Shown here piece after piece: positions 32,586 through 40,863 of a DNA stretch of 64,000 nt. A program made the position numbers and the translations under genes. Within the stretch, counting starts at the first letter, position 1; each line of letters opens with the position of its first letter. This DNA comes from Bordetella genomosp. 9. Lineage in GTDB: Bacteria; Pseudomonadota; Gammaproteobacteria; Burkholderiales; Burkholderiaceae_B. Location: the NCBI RefSeq assembly GCF_002261425.1, contig NZ_NEVJ01000003.1:434001-498000 (forward strand), written 5' to 3'. The notes below the pieces were generated by a model. That model had not been told where the DNA came from. It ran no database searches and saw nothing but the letters and a program-made list of their open reading frames with translations.

Positions 32586-34541
32586 ATGTCCTTGCGTGGA
32601 TTGCTAGCCAGGCCGCTCGCCGGCCTGTTCGTCCTGTCGGTTTTTTCCGCACTGGCCGCTGCCGTCGCGTCGCCCGCCATGGCGGCCCCGGATGCCGCGC
32701 CCAGTGCGGTCCCCAGTGCCGCGCCCGCCGCCAAGCCCCCGCTGGTCCTGGAAGACGAAGGCAGCTTCTTCGTCGGCGGCCGCGAACGGGCTTCGGAAAC
32801 CCTGTCCTTGACGCAGAAATACGATCCGCGCGGCACCGTCACGGTGGACCAGATGTACGTGCAATACCAGGTCCCCGTGAACGCCAAACCCTATTCGATC
32901 ACGCTGATCCATGGCTGCTGCCTGACCGGCAAGACCTGGGAAACCACGCCCGACGGCAGGATGGGCTGGAACCAGTACTTCGTGCGCAAGGGCTACGCCA
33001 CCTACACCATCGACCAGGCCGGCCGCGGCCGGTCGGCGACGGATATCTCGGGCATCAACGCCGTGCACCTGGGCAAGGCCGCGCCCGACAGCCTGCCGGC
33101 GGTGTTCGCGGCCGGGCATGAAGCGGCCTGGACCATTTTCCGCTTCGGTCCGAAGTACCCCGAGGCCTACGCGGACACGCAGTTTCCCGTGCAGGCGCAG
33201 GCCGAACTCTGGCAGCAGATGGTGCCCGATTGGCTGACCGCCTTGCCCACGCCCAACCCGACGGTCGCCGACCTGTCCAAGCTGGCGATCAAGCTGAAGG
33301 GCACGGTGCTGATGAGCCACTCACAGTCGGGCATCTATCCGTTCCAGACCGCGGCGTTGAACAAGACGGGCGTGGCGGGCATCGTCGCCGTCGAGCCCGG
33401 CGAGTGCCCCAAGGTCGAAGAAGCCCGGGCGCTGGTGGGCATTCCCATCCTGGTCGTCTTCGGCGACCACGTGCAGGAGTCCAGCCGCTGGGCGCCGCGC
33501 TTCAAGGCCTGCCAGGACTTCATCGCCGCGTTTACGTCCGCGGGCGGCACGGGTGAGTTCATGAGCCTGCCGGCCATGGGCATACACGGCAACTCGCACA
33601 TGATGATGCAGGACAGGAACAACCTGCAGGTCGCCGACCTGATCCTGGGATGGATAGACCGCAATGTGGAAGGGGCAGGGCGCACGGCGTCCGCTGCCGC
33701 CGCCACGCCGCCCACTGCCGGCAATGGCAATGGCAATGCCGGCGGCACGGACGCCGCGCGCCATCATGTGCTGGTGCAAGCCGCGCCCGACGTCCGTATA
33801 GACGTGATCGAGGAAGGCGCCGGCCGTCCGCTGGTGCTGCTGCCATCGCGCGGCCGCGGCGCGGAGGATTTCGACGACGTCGCGCGCCGGCTCGCGGGCG
33901 AGGGCTACCGCGTCCTGCGCCCGCAACCACGCGGCATCGGCCAGAGCACGGGCCCGATGGACAACATCACCCTGCACGACCTCGCCAACGACGTCGCGGC
34001 GGTCATCCGGGACCAGGTGCGTGAACCCGTGGTGATCGTCGGCCATGCCTTCGGCAACTGGGTCGCGCGCACCGCCAGCGTCGACCATCCGGAACTGGTG
34101 CGCGGCGTGGTCATCCTGGCGGCCGCCGCCAAGCAGTATCCGCCCGGCCTGAGCGAACACGTCGACCGCAGCGGCGACCTGTCGCTGCCCGACGCCGAGC
34201 GCCTGAAGTCCCTGCAGTACGCCTTCTTCGCGCCCGGCCATGACGCCAGCGTCTGGCTGACCGGATGGTATCCACGCGTCAATGAAAGCGAACGCCTGGC
34301 CGGCAAGGCGACCAGGCAATCGGATTGGTGGTCAGGCGGCAGCGCGCCGATGCTAGACTTGCAGGCGGGCGACGATCCCTTCAAACCGGCCGCCACGCGC
34401 ACTGAAGTCAAGGACGAATTCGGCGACCGCGTAACCATGGTCGTCATCCCCGGCGCGGGCCACGCGCTGGTACCGGAAAGCCCGGCAGCGGTCGTGGATG
34501 CGATCGCCAGGTGGGAAAGGTCGCTGCCGTCCCAGCAATGA
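32586..34541 (+). CDS. Secreted tandem alpha/beta hydrolase; second domain lacks the nucleophile
   Basis: A 651-residue exported protein. A signal peptide ('LLARPLAGLFVLSVFSALAA', then 'AMAAP') precedes two alpha/beta-hydrolase folds. Domain 1 (~40-360) has oxyanion region 'IHGCCLTGKTWE', nucleophile Ser246 in 'SHSQSG' and a C-terminal His region 'MGIHGNSHM'. A Ala/Thr/Gly/Asn-rich linker follows. Domain 2 (~385-650) has the fold landmarks 'QPRGIGQSTGP' and 'GAGHALVPE', but the nucleophile elbow reads 'GHAFGNW', with Ala488 where Ser is expected. ATG 32586 has GTGGAG upstream and starts the signal peptide; the frame is open far upstream but overlaps the DODA gene. Confidence 0.87.
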   Translation: MSLRGLLARPLAGLFVLSVFSALAAAVASPAMAAPDAAPSAVPSAAPAAKPPLVLEDEGSFFVGGRERASETLSLTQKYDPRGTVTVDQMYVQYQVPVNAKPYSITLIHGCCLTGKTWETTPDGRMGWNQYFVRKGYATYTIDQAGRGRSATDISGINAVHLGKAAPDSLPAVFAAGHEAAWTIFRFGPKYPEAYADTQFPVQAQAELWQQMVPDWLTALPTPNPTVADLSKLAIKLKGTVLMSHSQSGIYPFQTAALNKTGVAGIVAVEPGECPKVEEARALVGIPILVVFGDHVQESSRWAPRFKACQDFIAAFTSAGGTGEFMSLPAMGIHGNSHMMMQDRNNLQVADLILGWIDRNVEGAGRTASAAAATPPTAGNGNGNAGGTDAARHHVLVQAAPDVRIDVIEEGAGRPLVLLPSRGRGAEDFDDVARRLAGEGYRVLRPQPRGIGQSTGPMDNITLHDLANDVAAVIRDQVREPVVIVGHAFGNWVARTASVDHPELVRGVVILAAAAKQYPPGLSEHVDRSGDLSLPDAERLKSLQYAFFAPGHDASVWLTGWYPRVNESERLAGKATRQSDWWSGGSAPMLDLQAGDDPFKPAATRTEVKDEFGDRVTMVVIPGAGHALVPESPAAVVDAIARWERSLPSQQ

Positions 34542-34586
34542 CCGCGGGCATGCGTGCGGTGCATGCCGGCCCGCAAGGGGGCACGC

Positions 34587-36245
34587 ATGGCGCAGGAAAA
34601 CGATACCGGCGACGGGCCGGCCATCGGCGCACCCACGGTCACGCGGAAAGCGCGCCGGATATCCTGGATATGGGCCGTGCCGGTCGTCGCATTGCTCGCG
34701 GGCGCCGGGCTCGTGTTGCGCGCCTGGCTGGAGACCGGCCCGACCATCACGATCACCTTCCGGACGGCCGACGGGCTGGAGGCCGGCAAGACGCAGATCC
34801 GCTACAAGGAAGTGAACGTCGGCCAGATCGACGGTATCCGTCTGGCCGACGATCGTTCGCATGTGATCGCCACGGCCAGGCTCGCGAAAGAAGCGGCGTC
34901 GCTGGCGCAGCAGGGCACGAACTTCTGGGTGGTGCGCCCGCGCCTTGGATTCAGCGGCGTATCGGGACTGGGCACGCTGTTTTCCGGCGCGTACATCGGC
35001 GTGGACGCGCCCGCGAAGCCCGTGGCCGGACATCCCAGGACCGACTTCATCGGCCTGGAGACGCCGCCCGAAGTCCTGCAGGACAGGCCCGGCCGCAGAT
35101 TCAACCTGCAGGCGGCGACGCTGGGCTCGCTGGACATCGGATCGCCCGTGTACTACCGGCGCATCGCGGTCGGCCAGGTCATCGGCTACCAGCTGAACGG
35201 CGATGGCCGGCACGTCGACGTGCAGGTCTTCGTCGACGCGCCCAACGACCGCTTCGTCAATGAGGCGACACGCTTCTGGAATGCCAGCGGCGTGGATCTT
35301 TCCATCGATGCGCAAGGCTTGCAGGTGCGCACGCAGTCGATCCTGGCGGTCGCGCTGGGCGGCCTGGCCTTCGAAGACTTCGGCGGCGGGGATGGCACTG
35401 CGGCCGGTTCACCCGACCGACGCTTTCCCATCTACGTCAACGAGCAGGCGGCCCGCGCGAAACCCGACGGCACGCCGCTCGCGGTGCGATTGAGGTTCAG
35501 CCAGTCGGTGCGCGGCTTGAGCGTGGGCGCGCCCATCGATTTCCATGGCATCGTGCTGGGCCAGGTCGACGCGATCGACATGCGGTTCGATCGCGCGGGC
35601 GCGCAGTTCTATCCGGTGATCAGCGCGACGATATTCCCCGACAGGCTGGGCCCGGTCGCCCAGGTGGTGCACGAATACGCCGGTCCGGATCCCCGGCATC
35701 CCAGCGGCAGGCTGCTTGCCCAACTGATCGAGCGCGGCGTGCGCGCGCAGCTGCGCACCGGCAATCTCCTGACCGGGCAGCTCTACGTGGCCCTGGACGA
35801 GTTTCCGCGGGCGCCGCCGGTTGCTTTCGCCATGTCCATACCGGTGGACATCCCCACGGTGCCGAACAACCTGGACCAGCTCCAGCAGCAGCTTGCCAGC
35901 ATCGCGGCGAAGATCGAGAAGATTCCCTTCGACCGCATCGGCGACGACCTGCGCGCGACCCTGTCCAGTGCGAACCGCCTGATGACCAGGCTGGATCGCC
36001 AGGTCGCGCCCGAGGCCCAGGCGGCCCTGCGCCAGGCCACGCGCGCCATGAGCCAGATCGCGGCCCTGATGGGCACGGATGGCGGCCCCGTCGCCGACCT
36101 GCAGCGCACCTTGAATGAACTGGGCCGCACGGCACGCTCGCTGCGCGCCCTGTCGGACTACCTGCAGAGCAATCCGGAAGCCTTGTTGCGCGGCCGCTCG
36201 CCCGACCCGGCCGCCAGCAACCGGCGGCCGGCCGAGGTCCCGTGA
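34587..36245 (+). CDS. pqiB: PqiB/MlaD-domain intermembrane transport protein
   Basis: A 552-residue envelope protein. One N-terminal transmembrane helix ('ISWIWAVPVVALLAGAGLVL') is followed by three MCE/MlaD domains, each opening with a 'ITFRTADGLEAGKTQIRYKE'- or 'LRFSQSVRGLSVGAPIDFHG'-type block, then a C-terminal helical coiled region (~430-540). PqiB forms a periplasmic tube for lipid movement between membranes. The normal partner PqiA is not adjacent; the preceding gene is the tandem hydrolase, 45 bp upstream. ATG 34587 has AGGGGG at a good distance; an ATG at 34554 is possible. It ends flush against the convergent kinase gene. Confidence 0.88.
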   Translation: MAQENDTGDGPAIGAPTVTRKARRISWIWAVPVVALLAGAGLVLRAWLETGPTITITFRTADGLEAGKTQIRYKEVNVGQIDGIRLADDRSHVIATARLAKEAASLAQQGTNFWVVRPRLGFSGVSGLGTLFSGAYIGVDAPAKPVAGHPRTDFIGLETPPEVLQDRPGRRFNLQAATLGSLDIGSPVYYRRIAVGQVIGYQLNGDGRHVDVQVFVDAPNDRFVNEATRFWNASGVDLSIDAQGLQVRTQSILAVALGGLAFEDFGGGDGTAAGSPDRRFPIYVNEQAARAKPDGTPLAVRLRFSQSVRGLSVGAPIDFHGIVLGQVDAIDMRFDRAGAQFYPVISATIFPDRLGPVAQVVHEYAGPDPRHPSGRLLAQLIERGVRAQLRTGNLLTGQLYVALDEFPRAPPVAFAMSIPVDIPTVPNNLDQLQQQLASIAAKIEKIPFDRIGDDLRATLSSANRLMTRLDRQVAPEAQAALRQATRAMSQIAALMGTDGGPVADLQRTLNELGRTARSLRALSDYLQSNPEALLRGRSPDPAASNRRPAEVP

Positions 36246-37964
36246 TCAGGACATGGTGGACCTGGAGCGGCCGGCCAGGGCATTGGCGGGCGCGTTGCAT
36301 CCACTCAGCACCGTGCGCAGCACGCTGCCCAGGTCCTCGAGCCGATACGGCTTGGGCAGCAGCGGGATGCCGTCGCTTTCCGCCGCGCGTGCTTCCTGGC
36401 CCATGAAGCCGGTGGTCAGCACGATGGGCAGGGCGAAGCGGCGGGCGCGTATCTCGCGCACGAGCTCCAGCCCGCTCATCCCGCCCGGCATCATGATGTC
36501 GGAAAACACCACGTCGATACGGCGGCCGTCCGCCAGCGCGCCCAGCGCCGCGGCGGGACTGGCGACGCGGGTGGCTTCGAAACCCAGCTGCGCCATCATC
36601 TCGCCCACCAGCGCCGCGACTCCGTCGTCGTCCTCGACGACGAGCACGTGGGCGCACGATGGTGCCGCGTCGACCGCGTTGCCCGCCACGGGTTGCGCAT
36701 CGGACAGCGGCTTGAGGCAGCGCGGCAGCAACAGCCGGACGGTGGTGCCCCGGCCCAGCTGCGTGTATATCCGCACGTCGCCGCCCGATTGGCGCGCGAA
36801 CCCGTAGGCCTGCGCCAGGCCCAGGCCGGAGCCTTTGCCGACGTCCTTGGTGGTGAAGAAGGGCTCGAAGACGCGGGCCTTCACTTCCTCGGTCATCCCG
36901 GTCCCGGTATCGACGACGGACAGGCCGACGAAATCGCCCTTGAGGACGCCGTCGTCCACCGCGGGCATATTCTCGGCGCGGATTTCAATGGTGCCGCCCG
37001 TGGGCATGGCGTCGCGGGCGTTGACCGCCAGATTGAGCAGGACCAGTTCCAGTTCGCCAGGATCGACTTCCACCGGCCACAGGCCGGCCGGCAGCCGCAG
37101 CCCGACCTTGATGTCGCCCCGCAGGCTGCGATCCAGCATCTCGCGCATCCCGTCGATCTGCCGCACCAGGTCGACCGGTTCCGCTTGCAGCGGCTGCCGG
37201 CGCGCGAACGCCAGCAACTGGCGCGTCAGTCCCGCGCCCCGTTCGACGGCTTGCTGCATGGCCTGCATCAGGCGCGCGCGGCGGTTCGGATCGGCCTGGC
37301 GGTCGAACATCTGCAGGCCGCCGGAGATCACCATCAGCAGGTTGTTGAAGTCGTGCGCCACGCCGCCCGTGAGCTGGCCCAGCGCTTCCATCTTCTGCGC
37401 GTGGCGCAGCGTTTCCTCGACCCGGGCGCGTTCCGTCATCTGCTGGCGCAGCTGGGCATTGGCGGCCTCCAGTTCCATGGTGCGGGCACGCACGGTGTCT
37501 TCCAGTATGGCGGCGGCCTCTTCCTGTTCGCGCAGCAGCGCCCGCGTCTCGTATTGCCGCATGCGCGCGCGCACCGCCGCGTGCACGGCGCTGGTCAGCG
37601 TGATGGCCTGGACGGGACGCTCCAGCAAGGAGACGTTGCGCAAGGCCGCGACCATCTTCTGCCGCCATGCCGCCACCGCGGGTTGCTGGACGCGGCTGGT
37701 CAGCACGACGAAGGGCAGGTCCGACCATGCGGGCTGCGCGTATACCCATTCCGACATGGCCTGGAGGTGCGCGCCGAACAGGGCCTCTTCGGTCACGCAC
37801 ACGGCCGCCACGCCTTGCGACACGCTGGAGAGGACTCTCTCCATGCTGGCGCTCACTTCGACATCCAGTCCGGACCGGTGCAGCAGCGCGGCCGATGCCG
37901 GTCCGTCCCGCCCGATGGGGGCATAGACGACGACACGCGCCTCGCGATCGTCAATCGGCCCCAT
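36246..37964 (-). CDS. Hybrid histidine kinase/response regulator with N-terminal pseudo-receiver
   Basis: A 572-residue soluble kinase. Residues ~1-130 resemble a receiver fold ('ARVVVYAPIGRDGPASAALL') but 'AAVCVTEEALF' stands where the phospho-Asp should be, so it is probably a pseudo-receiver. A coiled coil (~145-190) leads to the H-box 'VAHDFNNLLM' (His204), then an HATPase domain with 'NLAVNARDAMP' and 'DTGTGM'. The C-terminal receiver has Asp489 in 'FSDIMMPGG'. There are no transmembrane segments. Its start lies 14 bp inside the end of the KaiC-like gene, so the two are translationally coupled and probably act together. Confidence 0.92.
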   Translation of the reverse strand: MGPIDDREARVVVYAPIGRDGPASAALLHRSGLDVEVSASMERVLSSVSQGVAAVCVTEEALFGAHLQAMSEWVYAQPAWSDLPFVVLTSRVQQPAVAAWRQKMVAALRNVSLLERPVQAITLTSAVHAAVRARMRQYETRALLREQEEAAAILEDTVRARTMELEAANAQLRQQMTERARVEETLRHAQKMEALGQLTGGVAHDFNNLLMVISGGLQMFDRQADPNRRARLMQAMQQAVERGAGLTRQLLAFARRQPLQAEPVDLVRQIDGMREMLDRSLRGDIKVGLRLPAGLWPVEVDPGELELVLLNLAVNARDAMPTGGTIEIRAENMPAVDDGVLKGDFVGLSVVDTGTGMTEEVKARVFEPFFTTKDVGKGSGLGLAQAYGFARQSGGDVRIYTQLGRGTTVRLLLPRCLKPLSDAQPVAGNAVDAAPSCAHVLVVEDDDGVAALVGEMMAQLGFEATRVASPAAALGALADGRRIDVVFSDIMMPGGMSGLELVREIRARRFALPIVLTTGFMGQEARAAESDGIPLLPKPYRLEDLGSVLRTVLSGCNAPANALAGRSRSTMS

Positions 37965-39474
37965 CGAGCATGCCTTGCATCAGAGGAAGACTGTCGCCGT
38001 TGTAACTCGGCGTGCCGGCGAAGATGCCGCTGAACGCGCTCAGGGGCGGGCCCAGATGGATACCCCCGGCGCCCAGCCGGAACTCCCGTATCGTGTGCTC
38101 ATGCCGGCCCGCGCGCTTCTTGACCACCGATATGGCGCGGCGCACGGTGCCCGCGTGTTCGAAGTACCGCAGCATCAGGACACAGTCGCTCAGATAGCTG
38201 ATGTCCAGCGGCGTGTCGGCCGTGCCCATCAGTCCGTGCTGCGCCAGGACCAGGATGGTGTTCACGCCTTGCTGCCCCAGGAAGGTGAGCAATTCGTGCA
38301 TCTGCAGGATCAGGAAGCGGCCGTCCGGCATCGCGTTCAGATAGCCGTTCAGGCTGTCGATCACCACGGTGCGGGCGCCGTCTACCTCGACGTCATGCCG
38401 CACGAGCGCGGCGAATTCGCCCGGCGAGAGCTCGGCGGGATCGATCTGCTGCACGCGCAGCAGGCCGCTGTCGAACGCGCTGTCGATGCCCATGCCCAGG
38501 CTTCTGGCGCGCGCTTCCAGCGTGCCGCGTCCTTCGTCGAAGGCATAGACGACCGCATGCTCGCCCCGTTGCGTCGCGGCAATCGCGTACGACAGCGCGA
38601 CCGACGACTTGCCGATGCCGGCCGAGCCCACCAGCAGGGCGTTGGTGCCGCGCTCCAGCCCGCCGCCCAGGAGCTCGTCCAGCTCGCCGTTGCCGCTGGA
38701 GATCTGTCCCTGCGCATAGGGCGTATGGTGCTCCGCCGCCACCAGTCGCGGATAAACGGCCAGTCCGCCTTTCTTGATGGTGAAATCGTGATAGCCGCCG
38801 CGGAAATCGATGCCGCGCATCTTGACCACGCGCAGCCGCCGCCGCTGGGCGCCGTAATCGATGGCAAGCTGCTCCAGCGACAGCACGCCGTGCGAAATCG
38901 AGTGCAGCTGCAGGTCCACGGAATCCGACGATAGGTCGTCCAGGAGGATGACCGTGCATTGGCGGCTGGAGAAGAAATGCTTCAGCGCCAGCACCTGCCT
39001 GCGGTAGCGCAGCGGCGTCTGGGCCAGCATGCGCAGCTCGGAGAGGCTGTCCAGCACCACCCGCGACGGGTTGATGGCCTCGACCTGGTCGACGATCAGC
39101 TTGGTGGTTTCGTTCAGCTCGACTTCGGCGGGGTGCAGGACGGTGAGCTCGCGCTCGGGATCCAGCGTGCCTTCCTGGGGCACGAGCTCGAAGACATCGA
39201 TACCGTCCAGCGTCCAGCCGTGGCGCTTCGCGACCAGTGCGAGCTCCTGCCGGGTTTCCGACAGCGCAATGTAGAGCACACGCTCGCCCTGGCGGGCACC
39301 TTCCAGCAGGAATTGCATGGCGATGGTGGTCTTGCCGGTGCCGGGATTGCCTTCATAGAGATACATGCGATAGCGGTCCAGGCCGCCGCCCAGGATATCG
39401 TCCAGGCCCACGCTGCCGGTGGATATCCGCATGCTGTCTTCGTTTTCAAAGTCGACGCTATTCTTATCACCCAT
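37951..39474 (-). CDS. kaiC: KaiC-like double-domain ATPase
   Basis: A 507-residue RecA-fold protein with two KaiC domains. CI has 'GNPGTGKTT' near residue 41, CII 'GSAGIGKSS' near 281. Each has an acidic cluster after the next strand ('LSETRQEL', 'FDEGRGTL'), where cyanobacterial KaiC has Glu-Glu. Near the C-terminus 'ADTPLDISYLSD' aligns with the KaiC phosphorylation loop, giving Ser426-Tyr427 where cyanobacterial KaiC has Ser431-Thr432. ATG 39474 with AAGGA upstream is the best start. It is co-transcribed with a histidine kinase. No kaiA or kaiB is nearby, so a KaiC2-like signalling ATPase is likelier than a clock. Confidence 0.9.
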   Translation of the reverse strand: MGDKNSVDFENEDSMRISTGSVGLDDILGGGLDRYRMYLYEGNPGTGKTTIAMQFLLEGARQGERVLYIALSETRQELALVAKRHGWTLDGIDVFELVPQEGTLDPERELTVLHPAEVELNETTKLIVDQVEAINPSRVVLDSLSELRMLAQTPLRYRRQVLALKHFFSSRQCTVILLDDLSSDSVDLQLHSISHGVLSLEQLAIDYGAQRRRLRVVKMRGIDFRGGYHDFTIKKGGLAVYPRLVAAEHHTPYAQGQISSGNGELDELLGGGLERGTNALLVGSAGIGKSSVALSYAIAATQRGEHAVVYAFDEGRGTLEARARSLGMGIDSAFDSGLLRVQQIDPAELSPGEFAALVRHDVEVDGARTVVIDSLNGYLNAMPDGRFLILQMHELLTFLGQQGVNTILVLAQHGLMGTADTPLDISYLSDCVLMLRYFEHAGTVRRAISVVKKRAGRHEHTIREFRLGAGGIHLGPPLSAFSGIFAGTPSYNGDSLPLMQGMLDGAD

Positions 39475-39572
39475 GGCGTTCCTTTGCGTTAACGGGTCGG
39501 TTTCAGCGTACTGCAAAAGGCCAGTCGCGCCAGCGCCGCGCTCTGCCATCAGGTGTTAATTGGCAACGGTGA

Positions 39573-39601
39573 TTGACCGCCCGTCTCGAGGTTCACATAG
39601 T
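39573..39601 (+). promoter_or_regulatory. Putative sigma-70 promoter of the metallopeptidase gene
   Basis: TTGACC (39573-39578), a 17-bp spacer and CATAGT (39596-39601) lie 29 bp before the ATG at 39631, in the divergent gap with the KaiC-like gene. The -35 matches well and the -10 is weak. Confidence 0.35.
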
Positions 39602-39630
39602 GCCATGTCGCCGCAACCAATGCATGAAGG

Positions 39631-40809
39631 ATGTTTCGATCCGTGAACGAACTAGCCATGGAATCCAATCCCGCGGACGAAGGTCTCGTGACACCGCGCG
39701 CTTACCATTGCGCGTGCGGGCACCGGATTTTCTTCCGCAACAGCCAGTGCCTGGCATGCAGGCGGCCGCTGGGCTATGTGCCGTCCCGGCTGCGCCTTTT
39801 CCCGCTGCGGCCTGGCCCGCAGGTGGACACTTGGCGCATCATCGGCGACCCGGACGATATCGGCACGGTCTATCGGCGCTGCGAGAATTTCGGATTGGCG
39901 GCCGCCTGCAACTGGTTGGTCGAACCGGAAGACGGCGCCTACCGCAACCTGTGCCGCGCCTGCCGGCTGAATCGCACGATTCCCGACCTGTCCGTCGCGC
40001 GCAACCTGCCGCTATGGCAGAGCATGGAGGCCGCCAAGCGCAGGCTGGTGTCGCAGTTGATCGGCCTGGGCCTGCCGGTGGCGTCCAAGGTATCCGAAGA
40101 CCCGGCGCGCGGCCTGGCCTTCGACTTCCTGACCAGCATCCCGGGCCAGCCGCGCGTGTTGACCGGGCATGACGACGGCATCATCACCATCAATCTGGAA
40201 GAGGCCGACGACGCGGTGCGCGAACGCGTCCGCATCCAGATGCGCGAACCCTACCGCACGCTGCTGGGCCACTTCCGCCACGAGGTCGGCCACTACTACT
40301 GGCAGCGCCTGGTCGTGGGCACGCCCTGGGAAGCGCCGTGCCGCGTCCTGTTCGGCGACGAGCGCCAGGACTATGCCGCCGCGCTCCAGGCCAATTACGA
40401 CCAGGGACCGCCACTGGACTGGCCCCAGCATTACGTCAGCGCGTACGCCAGCATCCATCCCTTCGAGGACTGGGCCGAAACCTGGGCGCACTACCTGCAT
40501 CTGCGCGACACCCTGGACACCGCGGAAAGCTATGGCATCGCGTCCGCGACGTCAGACGAGGAAATCACCGGCTTTCACGCGGCGGACCTCTGGTGGCCGG
40601 ACGCGCCGAACGCGGAAGCGTTCCTCGACATGCTGAAGCGCTGGATAGGCACGACCTGGGTCATGAACGAAATGTCGCGGGCAATGGGCCTGCGAGATTT
40701 CTATCCCTTCGTGCTGCCGCGGCCGGCCGTGGCCAAGCTGCACTTCATCCACTGTGTCATCTTCGACCCGTCCGGCGCCGGGATCCCGACGGCGGGGCAG
40801 GGCGGCTAG
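39631..40809 (+). CDS. Zinc-ribbon putative metallopeptidase (DUF2248/Peptidase_Mx-like)
   Basis: A 392-residue soluble protein. The N-terminal zinc ribbon includes 'YHCACGHRIFFRNSQCLACR' and a second Cys cluster 'NLCRACRL'. The peptidase part has 'HFRHEVGHYYW', an HExxH zincin motif (His217, Glu218, His221), with 'EDWAETWAHYLH' further on as the probable third-ligand region. This matches the family of zinc-binding metallopeptidases of unknown substrate. The ATG at 39631 is used, but ATG 39658 is equally possible since neither has a clear ribosome site. The FAN1-type nuclease follows after 54 bp with its own SOS-like promoter. Confidence 0.85.
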   Translation: MFRSVNELAMESNPADEGLVTPRAYHCACGHRIFFRNSQCLACRRPLGYVPSRLRLFPLRPGPQVDTWRIIGDPDDIGTVYRRCENFGLAAACNWLVEPEDGAYRNLCRACRLNRTIPDLSVARNLPLWQSMEAAKRRLVSQLIGLGLPVASKVSEDPARGLAFDFLTSIPGQPRVLTGHDDGIITINLEEADDAVRERVRIQMREPYRTLLGHFRHEVGHYYWQRLVVGTPWEAPCRVLFGDERQDYAAALQANYDQGPPLDWPQHYVSAYASIHPFEDWAETWAHYLHLRDTLDTAESYGIASATSDEEITGFHAADLWWPDAPNAEAFLDMLKRWIGTTWVMNEMSRAMGLRDFYPFVLPRPAVAKLHFIHCVIFDPSGAGIPTAGQGG

Positions 40810-40833
40810 GACCAATGCCACGGGCGCTGGCTA

Positions 40834-40853
40834 TACTGTGGATATATCCAGCA
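40834..40853. promoter_or_regulatory. SOS (LexA) box upstream of the FAN1-type nuclease
   Basis: TACTGTGGATATATCCAGCA matches the gammaproteobacterial/betaproteobacterial LexA pattern CTGT-N8-ACAG except for one base (CCAG), with an AT-rich centre and the preceding TA. Its core TGGATATATCCA (40839-40850) is a perfect 12-bp palindrome. The adjoining TATACT (40832-40837) resembles a -10, so bound LexA would block it. The box ends 10 bp before the start codon. Confidence 0.7.
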
Positions 40854-40863
40854 ACATCCGATC

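Noticed and set aside
37951..39474. A complete circadian clock
   Set aside because: Only KaiC-like ATPase and a kinase are present; no kaiA or kaiB is in the window and one phosphosite residue differs.
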